This document shows positions 1 through 4,968 of a stretch of 10,527 bases of DNA, piece after piece. Source of the DNA: Opitutales bacterium (lineage in GTDB: Bacteria; Verrucomicrobiota; Verrucomicrobiia; Opitutales; T3Sed10-336); NCBI GenBank assembly GCA_007132315.1, contig SLOW01000230.1, positions 1-10,527 of the forward strand, in the 5' to 3' direction. The number at the start of each line of letters is the position of its first letter. Position 1 is the first letter of the stretch. The notes beneath the pieces are model-generated. The model searched no databases and was not told the origin of the DNA. It saw only the letters and a list, made by a program, of their open reading frames with translations. The translations under genes were made by a program, and so were the position numbers.

Positions 1-50
1 AGCGCCGTGAACCCGAATTCTCCGCACAACAAAGCCAATAAACGGACTTG

Positions 51-112
51 GGTTCAAAGGTTCAAATCGGGGTCAAGTTGGTCCCGTGGTCCTAGCTGGG
101 TTCATTGGTTCA
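51..112. repeat. GGTTCA direct repeats (iteron-like)
   Basis: GGTTCA occurs at 51-56, 59-64, 99-104 and 107-112, that is, as two pairs, each with an 8-bp start-to-start spacing and the pairs 48 bp apart. Inverted copies (TGAACC) lie at 8-13 and 140-145. The repeats sit in an apparently intergenic stretch before the small-gene cluster. Spaced direct repeats of this kind are usual for replication-initiator or repressor binding sites in mobile elements. The function here is inferred, because no cognate protein gene is inside the window. Confidence 0.5.
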
Positions 113-145
113 CCCCCCTATATATAGGGGGTGATCCTGTGAACC
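107..145. promoter_or_regulatory. Nested palindrome, possible operator or hairpin
   Basis: A perfect 18-bp palindrome, CCCCCTATATATAGGGGG, is centred near 122 inside an imperfect CAC...GTG frame. An outer inverted pair, GGTTCAC (107-113) and GTGAACC (139-145), encloses it and reuses the GGTTCA repeat unit. No T-run follows, so it does not look like an intrinsic terminator. A protein-binding site or a replication/hairpin structure is more likely. It lies about 40 bp before the GTG start at 183. Confidence 0.5.
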
Positions 146-182
146 TTGGACCAGGACCCGACCCCACAACCGAAAGGAACAC

Positions 183-395
183 GTGAGTTACACCAGCACA
201 ACCAGACCGACACATACCGCACTGGAACGCCGATGCGTACGACTGGCGAGCCACCACGAAAGACTCGAAGCCGCAAGGTCCATCCGCTTTCACCTGCTCT
301 GTCAGGAGTCCAAGAAGATAATCGCATGGGGAATCCGGCGAGGGCTGCTTCAGTATCCGCAAACCGATGACAACCAAGGAGGGGACAATGACTGA
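183..395 (+). CDS. Small hypothetical protein of the mobile element (70 aa)
   Basis: Not recognised. The GTG start at 183 is preceded by GAAAGGAA at a workable distance, and the stop overlaps the start of the next gene (388) by 8 bases, so the two are probably translationally coupled. The protein is basic in its first 55 residues, with a helical-looking central stretch rich in Arg, His and Leu, and ends in a short polar tail rich in Asp, Asn and Gly. No signal peptide, membrane segment or zinc-binding pattern is clear. Its place just after the repeat/palindrome region suits a small regulatory or accessory DNA-binding protein of the element, but that is only positional inference. A chance ORF is possible; the ribosome-binding site and coupling argue against it. 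Confidence 0.5.
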   Translation: MSYTSTTRPTHTALERRCVRLASHHERLEAARSIRFHLLCQESKKIIAWGIRRGLLQYPQTDDNQGGDND

Positions 396-594
396 TAGAG
401 AAATTCTCGAAGCATGGAAACTCGGTTACGGGCAATTCTGGTGCTCGACGCCGCAACACGCGAACCCGTTCAAGCTCGGCCGGGCGAAACCAGACCTGGA
501 CTCCGCCGACGTGTACGACTGTGGTTGGCTGTCGGCGGAAAGGGAAGCGGAAGCCGTGGATAAGGCGCTGGCCGCTATGGAGGACGAGGAGTGA
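388..594 (+). CDS. Small acidic hypothetical protein (68 aa)
   Basis: Not recognised. The ATG at 388 is chosen over one at 367 because AAGGAGGGG (376-384) sits immediately upstream at ideal spacing. The protein is acidic and begins with a residue pattern EILEAWKLGYGQFWC. Its middle contains WC, W and several aromatic residues, and it ends with a Glu/Asp-rich helix (AEREAEAVDKALAAMEDEE). The beginning and the GW...AEREAEA segment look like the small phage proteins that carry an aromatic patch followed by an amphipathic helix, but I cannot name a family. It is coupled to the preceding 70-aa gene and separated from the capsid operon by about 135 bp. Confidence 0.6.
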   Translation: MTDREILEAWKLGYGQFWCSTPQHANPFKLGRAKPDLDSADVYDCGWLSAEREAEAVDKALAAMEDEE

Positions 595-644
595 CCCCGG
601 GGGCTTGGTTCTCTCGGCTCCCTCCTGGAGCTTCAGTGACGGTG

Positions 645-674
645 TTGAGCGCACGGGTCAGAACGGGCTATATT
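645..674 (+). promoter_or_regulatory. Candidate sigma-70-type promoter for the capsid operon
   Basis: A -35-like TTGAGC (645-650) and a -10-like TATATT (669-674) are separated by 18 bp. Transcription would begin near 681, about 48 bases before the ATG at 729. The 595-728 gap otherwise holds a short GCTCC/GGAGC inverted repeat (about 617-631) with no T-tract. This is a pattern match by eye only. Confidence 0.4.
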
Positions 675-728
675 CCAACAAGACCCAGAATCCTGGCACC
701 GAATCCAAAATTATGATACAAATCGACC

Positions 729-1199
729 ATGAGTAAAAACCAAGAAATACTTGTCACCCGAACCGACCTCGAACGCTGCGGTTTCGGCCGGGAACGCGTC
801 CGAAGCGCATTTGCGAGAATCCAGCCGGCGAAGGTGGAACGCCGGGCGAGGTACTACGATTTGACCACGGCAGTTTCCGCAGCACTTGCCGAAGGCGAAA
901 CCTCACGGGAACGCGAAGCGCGACTTCGAGGGGACGTGATTGAGGAGCGCTTACGACGAATGCGAGGGGAGGTCATACCGCTTGCCGATGCTTCCGCCGT
1001 CTGGAAGGAAAAGATTGTTCGCATCGTTCACGCTATCCGGGGAACGGACCTGCCACACAATGAAGTATCGAAGTTATGCCGACTGCTGAGACACGAGCTT
1101 GAGCAGGCCCCGGACGAACTTGGCGAGCTAACTTTCCCGGAATTCGACGATGACACAAACGACGCAAAGGAGGACGACCATGAAAATGAGAATGGATGA
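729..1199 (+). CDS. Nu1/terminase-small-subunit-like DNA-packaging protein
   Basis: This 156-aa protein resembles phage DNA-packaging Nu1/small terminase subunits, which recognise the packaging site and recruit the large terminase. Residues about 8-50 look like a winged helix-turn-helix (TRTDLERCGFGRERVRSAF, then ARYYDLTTAV). Residues about 58-85 form the charged helix ending RRMRGEVIP that is typical of this group (an R-x-x-GE-x-(I/V)P pattern). A helical segment follows (VWKEKIVRIVHAI), and the C-terminus is very acidic (EFDDDTNDAKEDDHENENG). No clear Shine-Dalgarno precedes the ATG. The stop overlaps the next gene by 20 bases. The expected partner, a large terminase subunit, is absent downstream. 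An alternative is an HTH regulator that has kept the Nu1 architecture. Confidence 0.65.
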   Translation: MSKNQEILVTRTDLERCGFGRERVRSAFARIQPAKVERRARYYDLTTAVSAALAEGETSREREARLRGDVIEERLRRMRGEVIPLADASAVWKEKIVRIVHAIRGTDLPHNEVSKLCRLLRHELEQAPDELGELTFPEFDDDTNDAKEDDHENENG

Positions 1200-1419
1200 G
1201 GAGCGCCGGAAGGCTTTCAAAGCCTTTGATGGTTCATTGCTGTTGATACCCAAAGACGACCAGGCCGTTGACCGCGACGAACTCCGTCGGGCGCACGAAG
1301 CCTTCGGCGGCGACGCTCTGCGTATCGACCCGGAACCGGAAAGCGTATCGATGGGTCAAATACGTGTTGACATCTCCGTGTCCGTATCCCATGTTCCGAT
1401 ACACGATGCCGAATCGTAA
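1180..1419 (+). CDS. Small hypothetical protein in capsid operon (79 aa)
   Basis: Not recognised. The ATG at 1180 is preferred over one at 1150 because AAAGGAGG ends at 1173, six bases upstream. It begins inside the 3' end of the Nu1-like gene and its own stop lies inside the start of the capsid gene, so it is tightly embedded in the operon. The N-terminus is charged (MKMRMDEERRKAFKAFDG), followed by SLLLIPKDD and a helical DRDELRRAHEAFGGDAL segment, then a short strand-rich tail (QIRVDISVSVS). No membrane segment or cysteine motif is seen. In canonical head modules the large terminase and portal genes would stand here. It is far too small to be either. Confidence 0.6.
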   Translation: MKMRMDEERRKAFKAFDGSLLLIPKDDQAVDRDELRRAHEAFGGDALRIDPEPESVSMGQIRVDISVSVSHVPIHDAES

Positions 1420-3190
1420 CCGCCAAAACCGCCAGCACCGGCAAATTACGCACGTCCAGGTTGTCCGCACGGATGCCGACACCCGAACGGTGGAATTGTC
1501 GTTTTCGAGCGACACGCCAATCCGCGCGGGCGAGGTGGAGGAAATACTGGTTCACAATCCCGACGCCGTTGACCTTCGCCGGTTGAATGCAGGTGCTCCA
1601 CTTCTTTTCGAGCACGACACCGAACGACAGATTGGCGTTGTGCAAAGGGCTTGGGTGGAAAACGGGAAGGGCCGGGCGACCGTTCGCTTCGGCAACGGCT
1701 CGTTCGCCAAACAGGTTTTCAAGGACGTTCGCGACGGAATCCGGCAACTCGTTTCGGTGGGCTTTCGGATTCTGGACGCCATCGAGCAGGGTGGCCGCCG
1801 TATCGTCCGCAAGTGGGAGCCGCTTGAAGTCAGTATCGTAACAATCAGCGCCGATCACTCCGTTGGAGTGGGACGCTCACTTTCTAACCACAGTAACACC
1901 GCCAGTAGGAGAATTACAATGCCACAGACACTAGAGCAAGACAATGAATTGAAATTACTGCGCCGGAAGGAAAGCCTTCGCGGCATCGCACAAACTCTTT
2001 CCCGTCGCGGTATCGACGTTGACGAGTCCGAAATCGAACGCGCCGCGAAATCCGACACCGACGACGCGACTTTTTTGCGTCGCCACTTGGAAGCCGATGC
2101 AGGGCCGCAGGGTGGGGCCGATTGGAATATTTTGGATCAGCGTTCCCGCGGTTCCCGAAACCAGGAATTCAGCCTGACTCGCGCAATCCGCCAACTCGCC
2201 AGCAATCGGCCGCTTGACGGTTACGAAGCGGAATGCTCGCAGGAATTGGAGCGCACTACCGGATTGAGCGCGAAAGGGATTTTGATTCCGACCTCGCTTT
2301 TCCACCAACGGTCTGGGCACACCGACGGCCGGAGGACCATGTTTGCCAACGACTTCCAATCGGCCGGGGCTCTCGTTGGCGTCGATCAGGGACCGACCAT
2401 TCAAAAGTTGGACGCGACTCCCACTGTGGAGTCGGCTGGCGCGACGGTTCTGAGGGGCTTGACCGGGACTCTCGTCCTCCCTCGTCAAACGGCAGGATCA
2501 ACCGCTGAATGGTTGCCTGAATCAGGCACCGTGGACAGCTCGAAATTGAAATTCGATGACATCACGCTGACGCCGCACCGGCTTTCGACGATGAGCGTTT
2601 ACAGCAAGCAGTTGCTCGTCCAAACCTCCGGCGACATCGAAAATCTCGTTCGCCGCGATCTCGCTTTGCGGATTGCGTTGGGTTTGGACGTTGCTGCGCT
2701 TGCCGGGAGCGGAACCGGCGGGCAGCCTAGGGGTATCTACAGCCTGGATACGGCTACCAGTGGGATTGGAACCGTCGATTTTTCCGGCGCTCCGACCTGG
2801 GAAAAGATTATCGAATTCGAAAGCGCTCTCGGAAGCGCCGATGCTCTCCGGGGCAATCCGCAATTCGTGGTTTCTCCAGCCGTCGCTGGCAAGTGGAAGA
2901 GCGTGAGCAAAGATTCCGGTTCTGGCCGTTTCCTGATGGAGGGCGGCATGGTCAACGATTACCGCACTCACATGACCACGGTTCTTTCCGAGACCGCTCA
3001 CGCCAACAAGGCGCTGTTCGGGAATTTCGCCGATCTGATTATCGGTCAATGGGGCGCTTTGGATTTGGTCATTGATCAATATTCGCTGGCCGATCAGGGA
3101 AGGATTAGAGTCATCATCACGCAGTTGGCCGACGTTGCTGTGAGGCATCCCGCGAGCTTTGTTGTTTCGACCGATAGCGCGAATCAATGA
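1406..3190 (+). CDS. HK97-type prohead protease / major capsid protein fusion
   Basis: This is a 594-aa fusion. Residues about 15-160 form a prohead protease domain (S78/HK97 type): likely catalytic His70 in LLFEHD, likely Ser117 in QLVSVGF, and the conserved tail EPLEVSIVTISAD (138-150). Residues 172 to about 260 are a charged helical, scaffold-like delta region. The rest is an HK97-fold major capsid protein, shown by EFSLTRAIRQL, LSAKGILIPTSLF, the STAEWLPESG region, LDVAALAGSGTGGQPRGI, and the C-terminal IRVIITQLADVAVRHPASFV. The protease would mature the shell by cutting the delta region. No obvious Shine-Dalgarno precedes 1406; an ATG at 1391 is also possible, and an ORF open from 1268 mostly shadows the previous gene. 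The start overlaps the previous stop, suggesting coupling. A strong second start lies at 1919. Confidence 0.9.
   Translation: MPNRNRQNRQHRQITHVQVVRTDADTRTVELSFSSDTPIRAGEVEEILVHNPDAVDLRRLNAGAPLLFEHDTERQIGVVQRAWVENGKGRATVRFGNGSFAKQVFKDVRDGIRQLVSVGFRILDAIEQGGRRIVRKWEPLEVSIVTISADHSVGVGRSLSNHSNTASRRITMPQTLEQDNELKLLRRKESLRGIAQTLSRRGIDVDESEIERAAKSDTDDATFLRRHLEADAGPQGGADWNILDQRSRGSRNQEFSLTRAIRQLASNRPLDGYEAECSQELERTTGLSAKGILIPTSLFHQRSGHTDGRRTMFANDFQSAGALVGVDQGPTIQKLDATPTVESAGATVLRGLTGTLVLPRQTAGSTAEWLPESGTVDSSKLKFDDITLTPHRLSTMSVYSKQLLVQTSGDIENLVRRDLALRIALGLDVAALAGSGTGGQPRGIYSLDTATSGIGTVDFSGAPTWEKIIEFESALGSADALRGNPQFVVSPAVAGKWKSVSKDSGSGRFLMEGGMVNDYRTHMTTVLSETAHANKALFGNFADLIIGQWGALDLVIDQYSLADQGRIRVIITQLADVAVRHPASFVVSTDSANQ
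1907..1921 (+). promoter_or_regulatory. Internal ribosome-binding site and in-frame ATG for free capsid protein
   Basis: AGGAG (1907-1911) lies seven bases before an in-frame ATG (1919), exactly between the protease domain and the capsid delta region. This is a better initiation site than the one for the full-length gene. Initiation here would give a 423-aa capsid protein without the protease, alongside the fusion. The signal is directly visible; its use is inferred. Confidence 0.65.
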
Positions 3191-3309
3191 TCCTTGAAAC
3201 CTTAACTTTCGCCGCCACGGTTTCGGCCTGGGCGGCGTGTTCAACACCTCACCTGGATCTCGCCTGGCGGTGGGTCCGGGACACTCCCCGCAAGGGAGTT
3301 GAGGCTTAG
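3187..3309 (+). CDS. Possible 40-aa ORF coupled to the capsid gene
   Basis: The ATG overlaps the capsid stop as ATGA, a common arrangement for translational coupling. No Shine-Dalgarno is visible. The predicted 40-residue product starts with a mildly hydrophobic stretch (ILETLTFAATVSAWAAC) and ends with a basic, Trp-rich segment (LAWRWVRDTPRKG). No family is recognised. The same DNA forms hairpins, so it may instead be a structured untranslated region. Confidence 0.3.
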   Translation: MILETLTFAATVSAWAACSTPHLDLAWRWVRDTPRKGVEA

Positions 3310-3347
3310 GCATCGAGCGTCCCTTGACCTAGCCCGTTGAGGGGCGC
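3196..3347 (+). other. Structured region downstream of capsid gene
   Basis: Three stem-loops can be read by eye: CGCCGCC (3210-3216) with GGCGGCG (3231-3237); ACTCCC (3283-3288) with GGGAGT (3294-3299) closing a CGCAA loop; and GCGTCCCTTGA (3317-3327) with TTGAGGGGCGC (3337-3347), an 11-pair stem with three G-U pairs. GAAACC (3196-3201) and GGTTTC (3219-3224) form an alternative pairing. With the terminator at 3406 they make a series of hairpins 3' of the capsid gene. This may be a structured 3' UTR, a small RNA or a packaging signal; no known RNA family is recognised. Confidence 0.35.
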
Positions 3348-3405
3348 TTTGCCCGAATTTCTTCGACCGCTTATCGTCGGTTGATTGATTGAAGAGTGAT
3401 ATCTC

Positions 3406-3442
3406 AAGCGCCGTCTGAATTCCGCAGACGGCGCTTTTCTTT
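3406..3442 (+). terminator. Strong intrinsic terminator of the capsid operon
   Basis: A perfect 12-bp stem, AAGCGCCGTCTG (3406-3417) with CAGACGGCGCTT (3425-3436), has a 7-base loop and runs straight into a T-rich tail (TTTTCTTT). It stands about 215 bp after the capsid stop and just before the next ORF. Confidence 0.85.
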
Positions 3443-3445
3443 GGG

Positions 3446-3658
3446 ATGAGCAGAACAACCTATTCCCGCGAGACGATGGCCGAAATCTGGCTGACCGGAC
3501 TTTCCGACCGGGAGCGCCACAACCTCGTTTCGCAATTCGAGGCGCTGAATGGCGGACCTGGGATTGCTCCGCCTTCGCCGGTTGAGCTTTTCAGTGAATT
3601 CAACGCCGGCGCGATTCACCTGGAGGACGGAAAGGCATCCAGGGACTCGCAGGATTAG
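3446..3658 (+). CDS. Hypothetical protein (70 aa)
   Basis: Not recognised. The ORF opens four bases after the terminator T-tract and has no clear Shine-Dalgarno; an internal ATG at 3476 is an alternative start. Residues about 7-33 look helical and charged (ETMAEIWLTGLSDRERHNLVSQFEAL), followed by a Gly/Pro-rich loop (NGGPGIAPPSP) and a short acidic end. Because it begins directly after a terminator, it would need its own promoter or readthrough, and none is evident. It may be a decayed or chance ORF in a degrading part of the element. Confidence 0.35.
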   Translation: MSRTTYSRETMAEIWLTGLSDRERHNLVSQFEALNGGPGIAPPSPVELFSEFNAGAIHLEDGKASRDSQD

Positions 3659-3690
3659 CCAGGCGGGCCTTTTGAGGACGGGCGAGGGTA
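3652..3690 (+). repeat. Degenerate 39-bp repeat, copy 1
   Basis: This segment matches 3915-3953 at 29 of 39 positions by direct ungapped comparison, with identical blocks GGATT, CAGGCGGG, CTTT, GAGG and GGGTA. It overlaps the stop codon of the ORF at 3446. Confidence 0.4.
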
Positions 3691-3699
3691 CTGACACCC

Positions 3700-3915
3700 G
3701 TGTACCGGGCGACGCACAAGACGTTCGAGTCGTATTGCCGGGAGCGGTGGGGGATGACTCGGAGCAATGCCTATCTGCTAATGCGCGAATCTGATGCCGC
3801 AAAAAGTGTAGAAGGGATTCTACAAAATCCAACCCGGGATCAGGCTAGAGCGGTCGCCAAAGTCGAACCCGAGCGCCGCCAGGAAGTCGTTGAAAAGGCG
3901 ACCAGGGAGCCGTAG
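3700..3915 (+). CDS. Truncated mobile-element protein with YR-THKTFE-YCRERWG motif
   Basis: The first 30 residues (YRATHKTFESYCRERWGMTR, then SNAYLLM) match a segment I recognise from phage and mobile-element proteins annotated as HTH/ParB-like or attached to DNA-modifying domains, followed by the usual DQARAVAKVEPERRQEVVEKA helix. In those proteins the segment is preceded by a helix ending near D-x-R-L-YR, and a DTR codon run does occur just upstream (3693-3701) but in another frame. Together with the non-ATG start (GTG) and the 71-residue length, this suggests a 5'-truncated or frameshifted remnant. A GAGGG (3684-3688) at rather long spacing could still allow translation. The role is probably DNA binding, by family association only. 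Confidence 0.5.
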   Translation: MYRATHKTFESYCRERWGMTRSNAYLLMRESDAAKSVEGILQNPTRDQARAVAKVEPERRQEVVEKATREP

Positions 3916-3953
3916 GATTGCGCAGGCGGGGCTTTCGAGGGCTCGGGCGGGTA
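3915..3953 (+). repeat. Degenerate 39-bp repeat, copy 2
   Basis: Second copy of the repeat at 3652-3690, starting on the last base of the stop codon of the ORF at 3700. The pair flanks that truncated ORF, which would fit a small duplication or the residue of a past rearrangement. Confidence 0.4.
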
Positions 3954-3972
3954 AGGGGTCGAGTGTGTGAGG

Positions 3973-4281
3973 CTAAACCGCTTCCGCAAGTTGGTGTTCC
4001 TGCATCCTGATCCGCGTTTCGCTGGGATCGAAATCGGGGATGCCTACAGGAACCTGTTCCCTGATCGATTTGATTGAGATCTCGTCTGCCCCAACGACCT
4101 CGATTCCCACGATCTTGTTGTTTTTGTCGAAATCCACGGCAAATATCGTTCCGGCTTTCTCGTCAATCCGGGAATCCGTGCGTTCGACCTTAGCATGGGA
4201 AAACCGCAAATAAAGGGCTTTGGTTCCCTTGCTGATCTCGATAGTCGGAGCACTTGGGATCGCTGTGCGTTTTTGTTTCAT
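3973..4281 (-). CDS. DUF2283-family protein, putative antitoxin
   Basis: The 102-aa product carries a DUF2283-like core at about residues 22-68: ALYLRFSHAKVERTDSRID, then an acidic turn, then IFAVDFDKNNKIVGIEVVGA. This strand-rich fold is known from small proteins often encoded next to DUF4258 proteins, and the pair is commonly treated as a toxin-antitoxin candidate. Residues about 69-102 form an extra Glu/Gln-rich tail. It lies 48 bp downstream of the DUF4258 gene on the same strand, so it is the second gene of the pair. A weak GGA precedes the ATG. The pair points opposite to the capsid operon. Antitoxin function is inferred from the pairing and not shown by a motif. Confidence 0.7.
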   Translation of the reverse strand: MKQKRTAIPSAPTIEISKGTKALYLRFSHAKVERTDSRIDEKAGTIFAVDFDKNNKIVGIEVVGADEISIKSIREQVPVGIPDFDPSETRIRMQEHQLAEAV

Positions 4282-4329
4282 GGTTTTTCCGTTTGGCGAC
4301 TTTCCGGTAATGGGCGCCGGATTTTAATG

Positions 4330-4578
4330 TTATTCGATAAATGCTGTGATCACGTGGATTGTCAGGTTTTTTCCGGACTTCACCTCTTCGGCGCAAACAA
4401 AAAGGGTCTTTCCGTGAAACTCCTTGCGGTAGTTGAATACCCAGCCGCCATGTTCGCCCTTTCGAGTTCGTCGCTTTCTGCCGCTCTTGATTGTTGAAAT
4501 AACATCATCGTCGCTTAACCCGCGTTCCTGAATGCGGCTCCGGGAATGCCCGGATAGCTGGATCTTCGGTTCGCCCAT
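4330..4578 (-). CDS. DUF4258-family protein, putative toxin
   Basis: The 82-aa protein has the DUF4258 pattern: IQLSGHSRSRIQERGLSDDDVISTIKSG near the N-terminus (an H-x-x-x-R-x-x-x-RG helix entry), a basic hairpin (GRKRRTRKGEHGGW), then strands GKTLFVCAEEV and NLTIHVITAFIE. DUF4258 proteins resemble small RelE/BrnT-like proteins, hence the putative ribonuclease-type toxin label; catalysis is not demonstrated by the sequence. The ATG at 4578 is preferred; a TTG at 4596 in the same frame is an alternative, and neither has a good Shine-Dalgarno. Toxin-first gene order with DUF2283 following is usual for this pair. It lies near the tRNA end of the element, a common place for maintenance cargo. 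Confidence 0.7.
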   Translation of the reverse strand: MGEPKIQLSGHSRSRIQERGLSDDDVISTIKSGRKRRTRKGEHGGWVFNYRKEFHGKTLFVCAEEVKSGKNLTIHVITAFIE

Positions 4579-4733
4579 TCTAGGGAAACCGTTCAATGCG
4601 AATATATCACGGAATGCAACCAGAAACGACTTGGCGCAGCGATTTCAGGACGATGGAGACCTGAAGGACGGCCGCAAGGGAAATCCACCCTGGCCGAAAT
4701 CGCAAGGGTGGAAGGGGATCACCCCGGTCTGAA

Positions 4734-4755
4734 AAGTGGCCAAGAAGTGGCCAAG
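4734..4755. repeat. Tandem 11-bp repeats near tRNA-Thr (possible integrase arm sites)
   Basis: AAGTGGCCAAG occurs twice, directly abutting (4734-4744 and 4745-4755), one helical turn per copy. The pair lies 50 bp beyond the 3' end of tRNA-Thr. Inverted repeats crowd the adjoining 150 bp: TTCAGG/CCTGAA (4644-4665), TCCACCCT/AGGGTGGA (4684-4712) and GGGG/CCCC (4714-4725). Tyrosine integrases typically bind short direct arm repeats like these beside tRNA-embedded core sites. The role is inferred, since no integrase is in the window. Confidence 0.5.
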
Positions 4756-4804
4756 CGTAAAAAGTTACTTTGGGGCAAGTTCCGTAAGTTGTTCTCAATA
4801 AAGG

Positions 4805-4877
4805 AGCCGGCGATGGGACTCGAACCCGCAACCTACTGATTACAAATCAGTTGCTCTGCCAATTGAGCTACGCCGGC
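4805..4877 (-). tRNA. tRNA-Thr (anticodon UGU)
   Basis: A full 73-nt cloverleaf reads on the minus strand: acceptor GCCGGCG pairs with CGCCGGC, the D-arm contains AGCTCAATTGGCAGAGC, the anticodon arm is ACTGA-TTTGTAA-TCAGT with TGT at the anticodon, and the T-loop is GTTCGAGTC. Discriminator base is U; CC but not CCA follows in the DNA, so the A and possibly all of CCA is added later. Its 3' end faces the mobile element, making it the likely integration target. Confidence 0.95.
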
Positions 4878-4895
4878 GGTTGGGAATAAAAAAAG

Positions 4896-4968
4896 TACCC
4901 CCCCCGGGATTCGAACCCGGAACCAATTGATTAAGAGTCAACTGCTCTGCCAATTGAGCTAGGGAGGC
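4896..4968 (-). tRNA. tRNA-Lys (anticodon CUU)
   Basis: A 73-nt cloverleaf on the minus strand has the D-arm AGCTCAATTGGCAGAGC, anticodon arm GTTGA-CTCTTAA-TCAAT with CTT at the anticodon, and T-arm CCGGG-TTCGAAT-CCCGG. The acceptor is GCCTCCC against GGGGGGT, so the first pair is G-U and the fourth is U-G. No CCA is encoded. It lies 18 bp upstream of tRNA-Thr on the same strand, so both are probably cut from one transcript. Confidence 0.95.

Noticed and set aside
111..133. Palindrome as an intrinsic terminator
   Set aside because: No T-run follows on either strand and the AT centre makes a poor loop; an operator or replication structure fits better.
1..186. Possible C-terminal end of an upstream gene, either in the frame ending at 41 or in the frame open from 1 to 186
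   Set aside because: Both frames lack a start in the window. The longer one merely translates the repeats and palindrome, though its stop does overlap the GTG at 183. The short one (RREPEFSAQQSQ) is too short to judge.
1268..1405. N-terminal extension of the capsid fusion to an upstream start at 1268
   Set aside because: This region is already coded in another frame by the 79-aa gene, and the extension has no domain-like sequence or ribosome-binding site.
4532..4732. 66-aa plus-strand ORF antisense to the DUF4258 gene
   Set aside because: Overlaps the toxin-like gene and inverted repeats; no family pattern.
1..4800. CRISPR array or insertion sequence
   Set aside because: No regularly spaced repeats with unique spacers and no transposase-like translation or terminal inverted repeats were seen.
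4607..4831. 74-aa minus-strand ORF beginning MRVRVPSPAPL
   Set aside because: Its start is translated tRNA-Thr sequence, a common false ORF, and the rest covers the repeat region.
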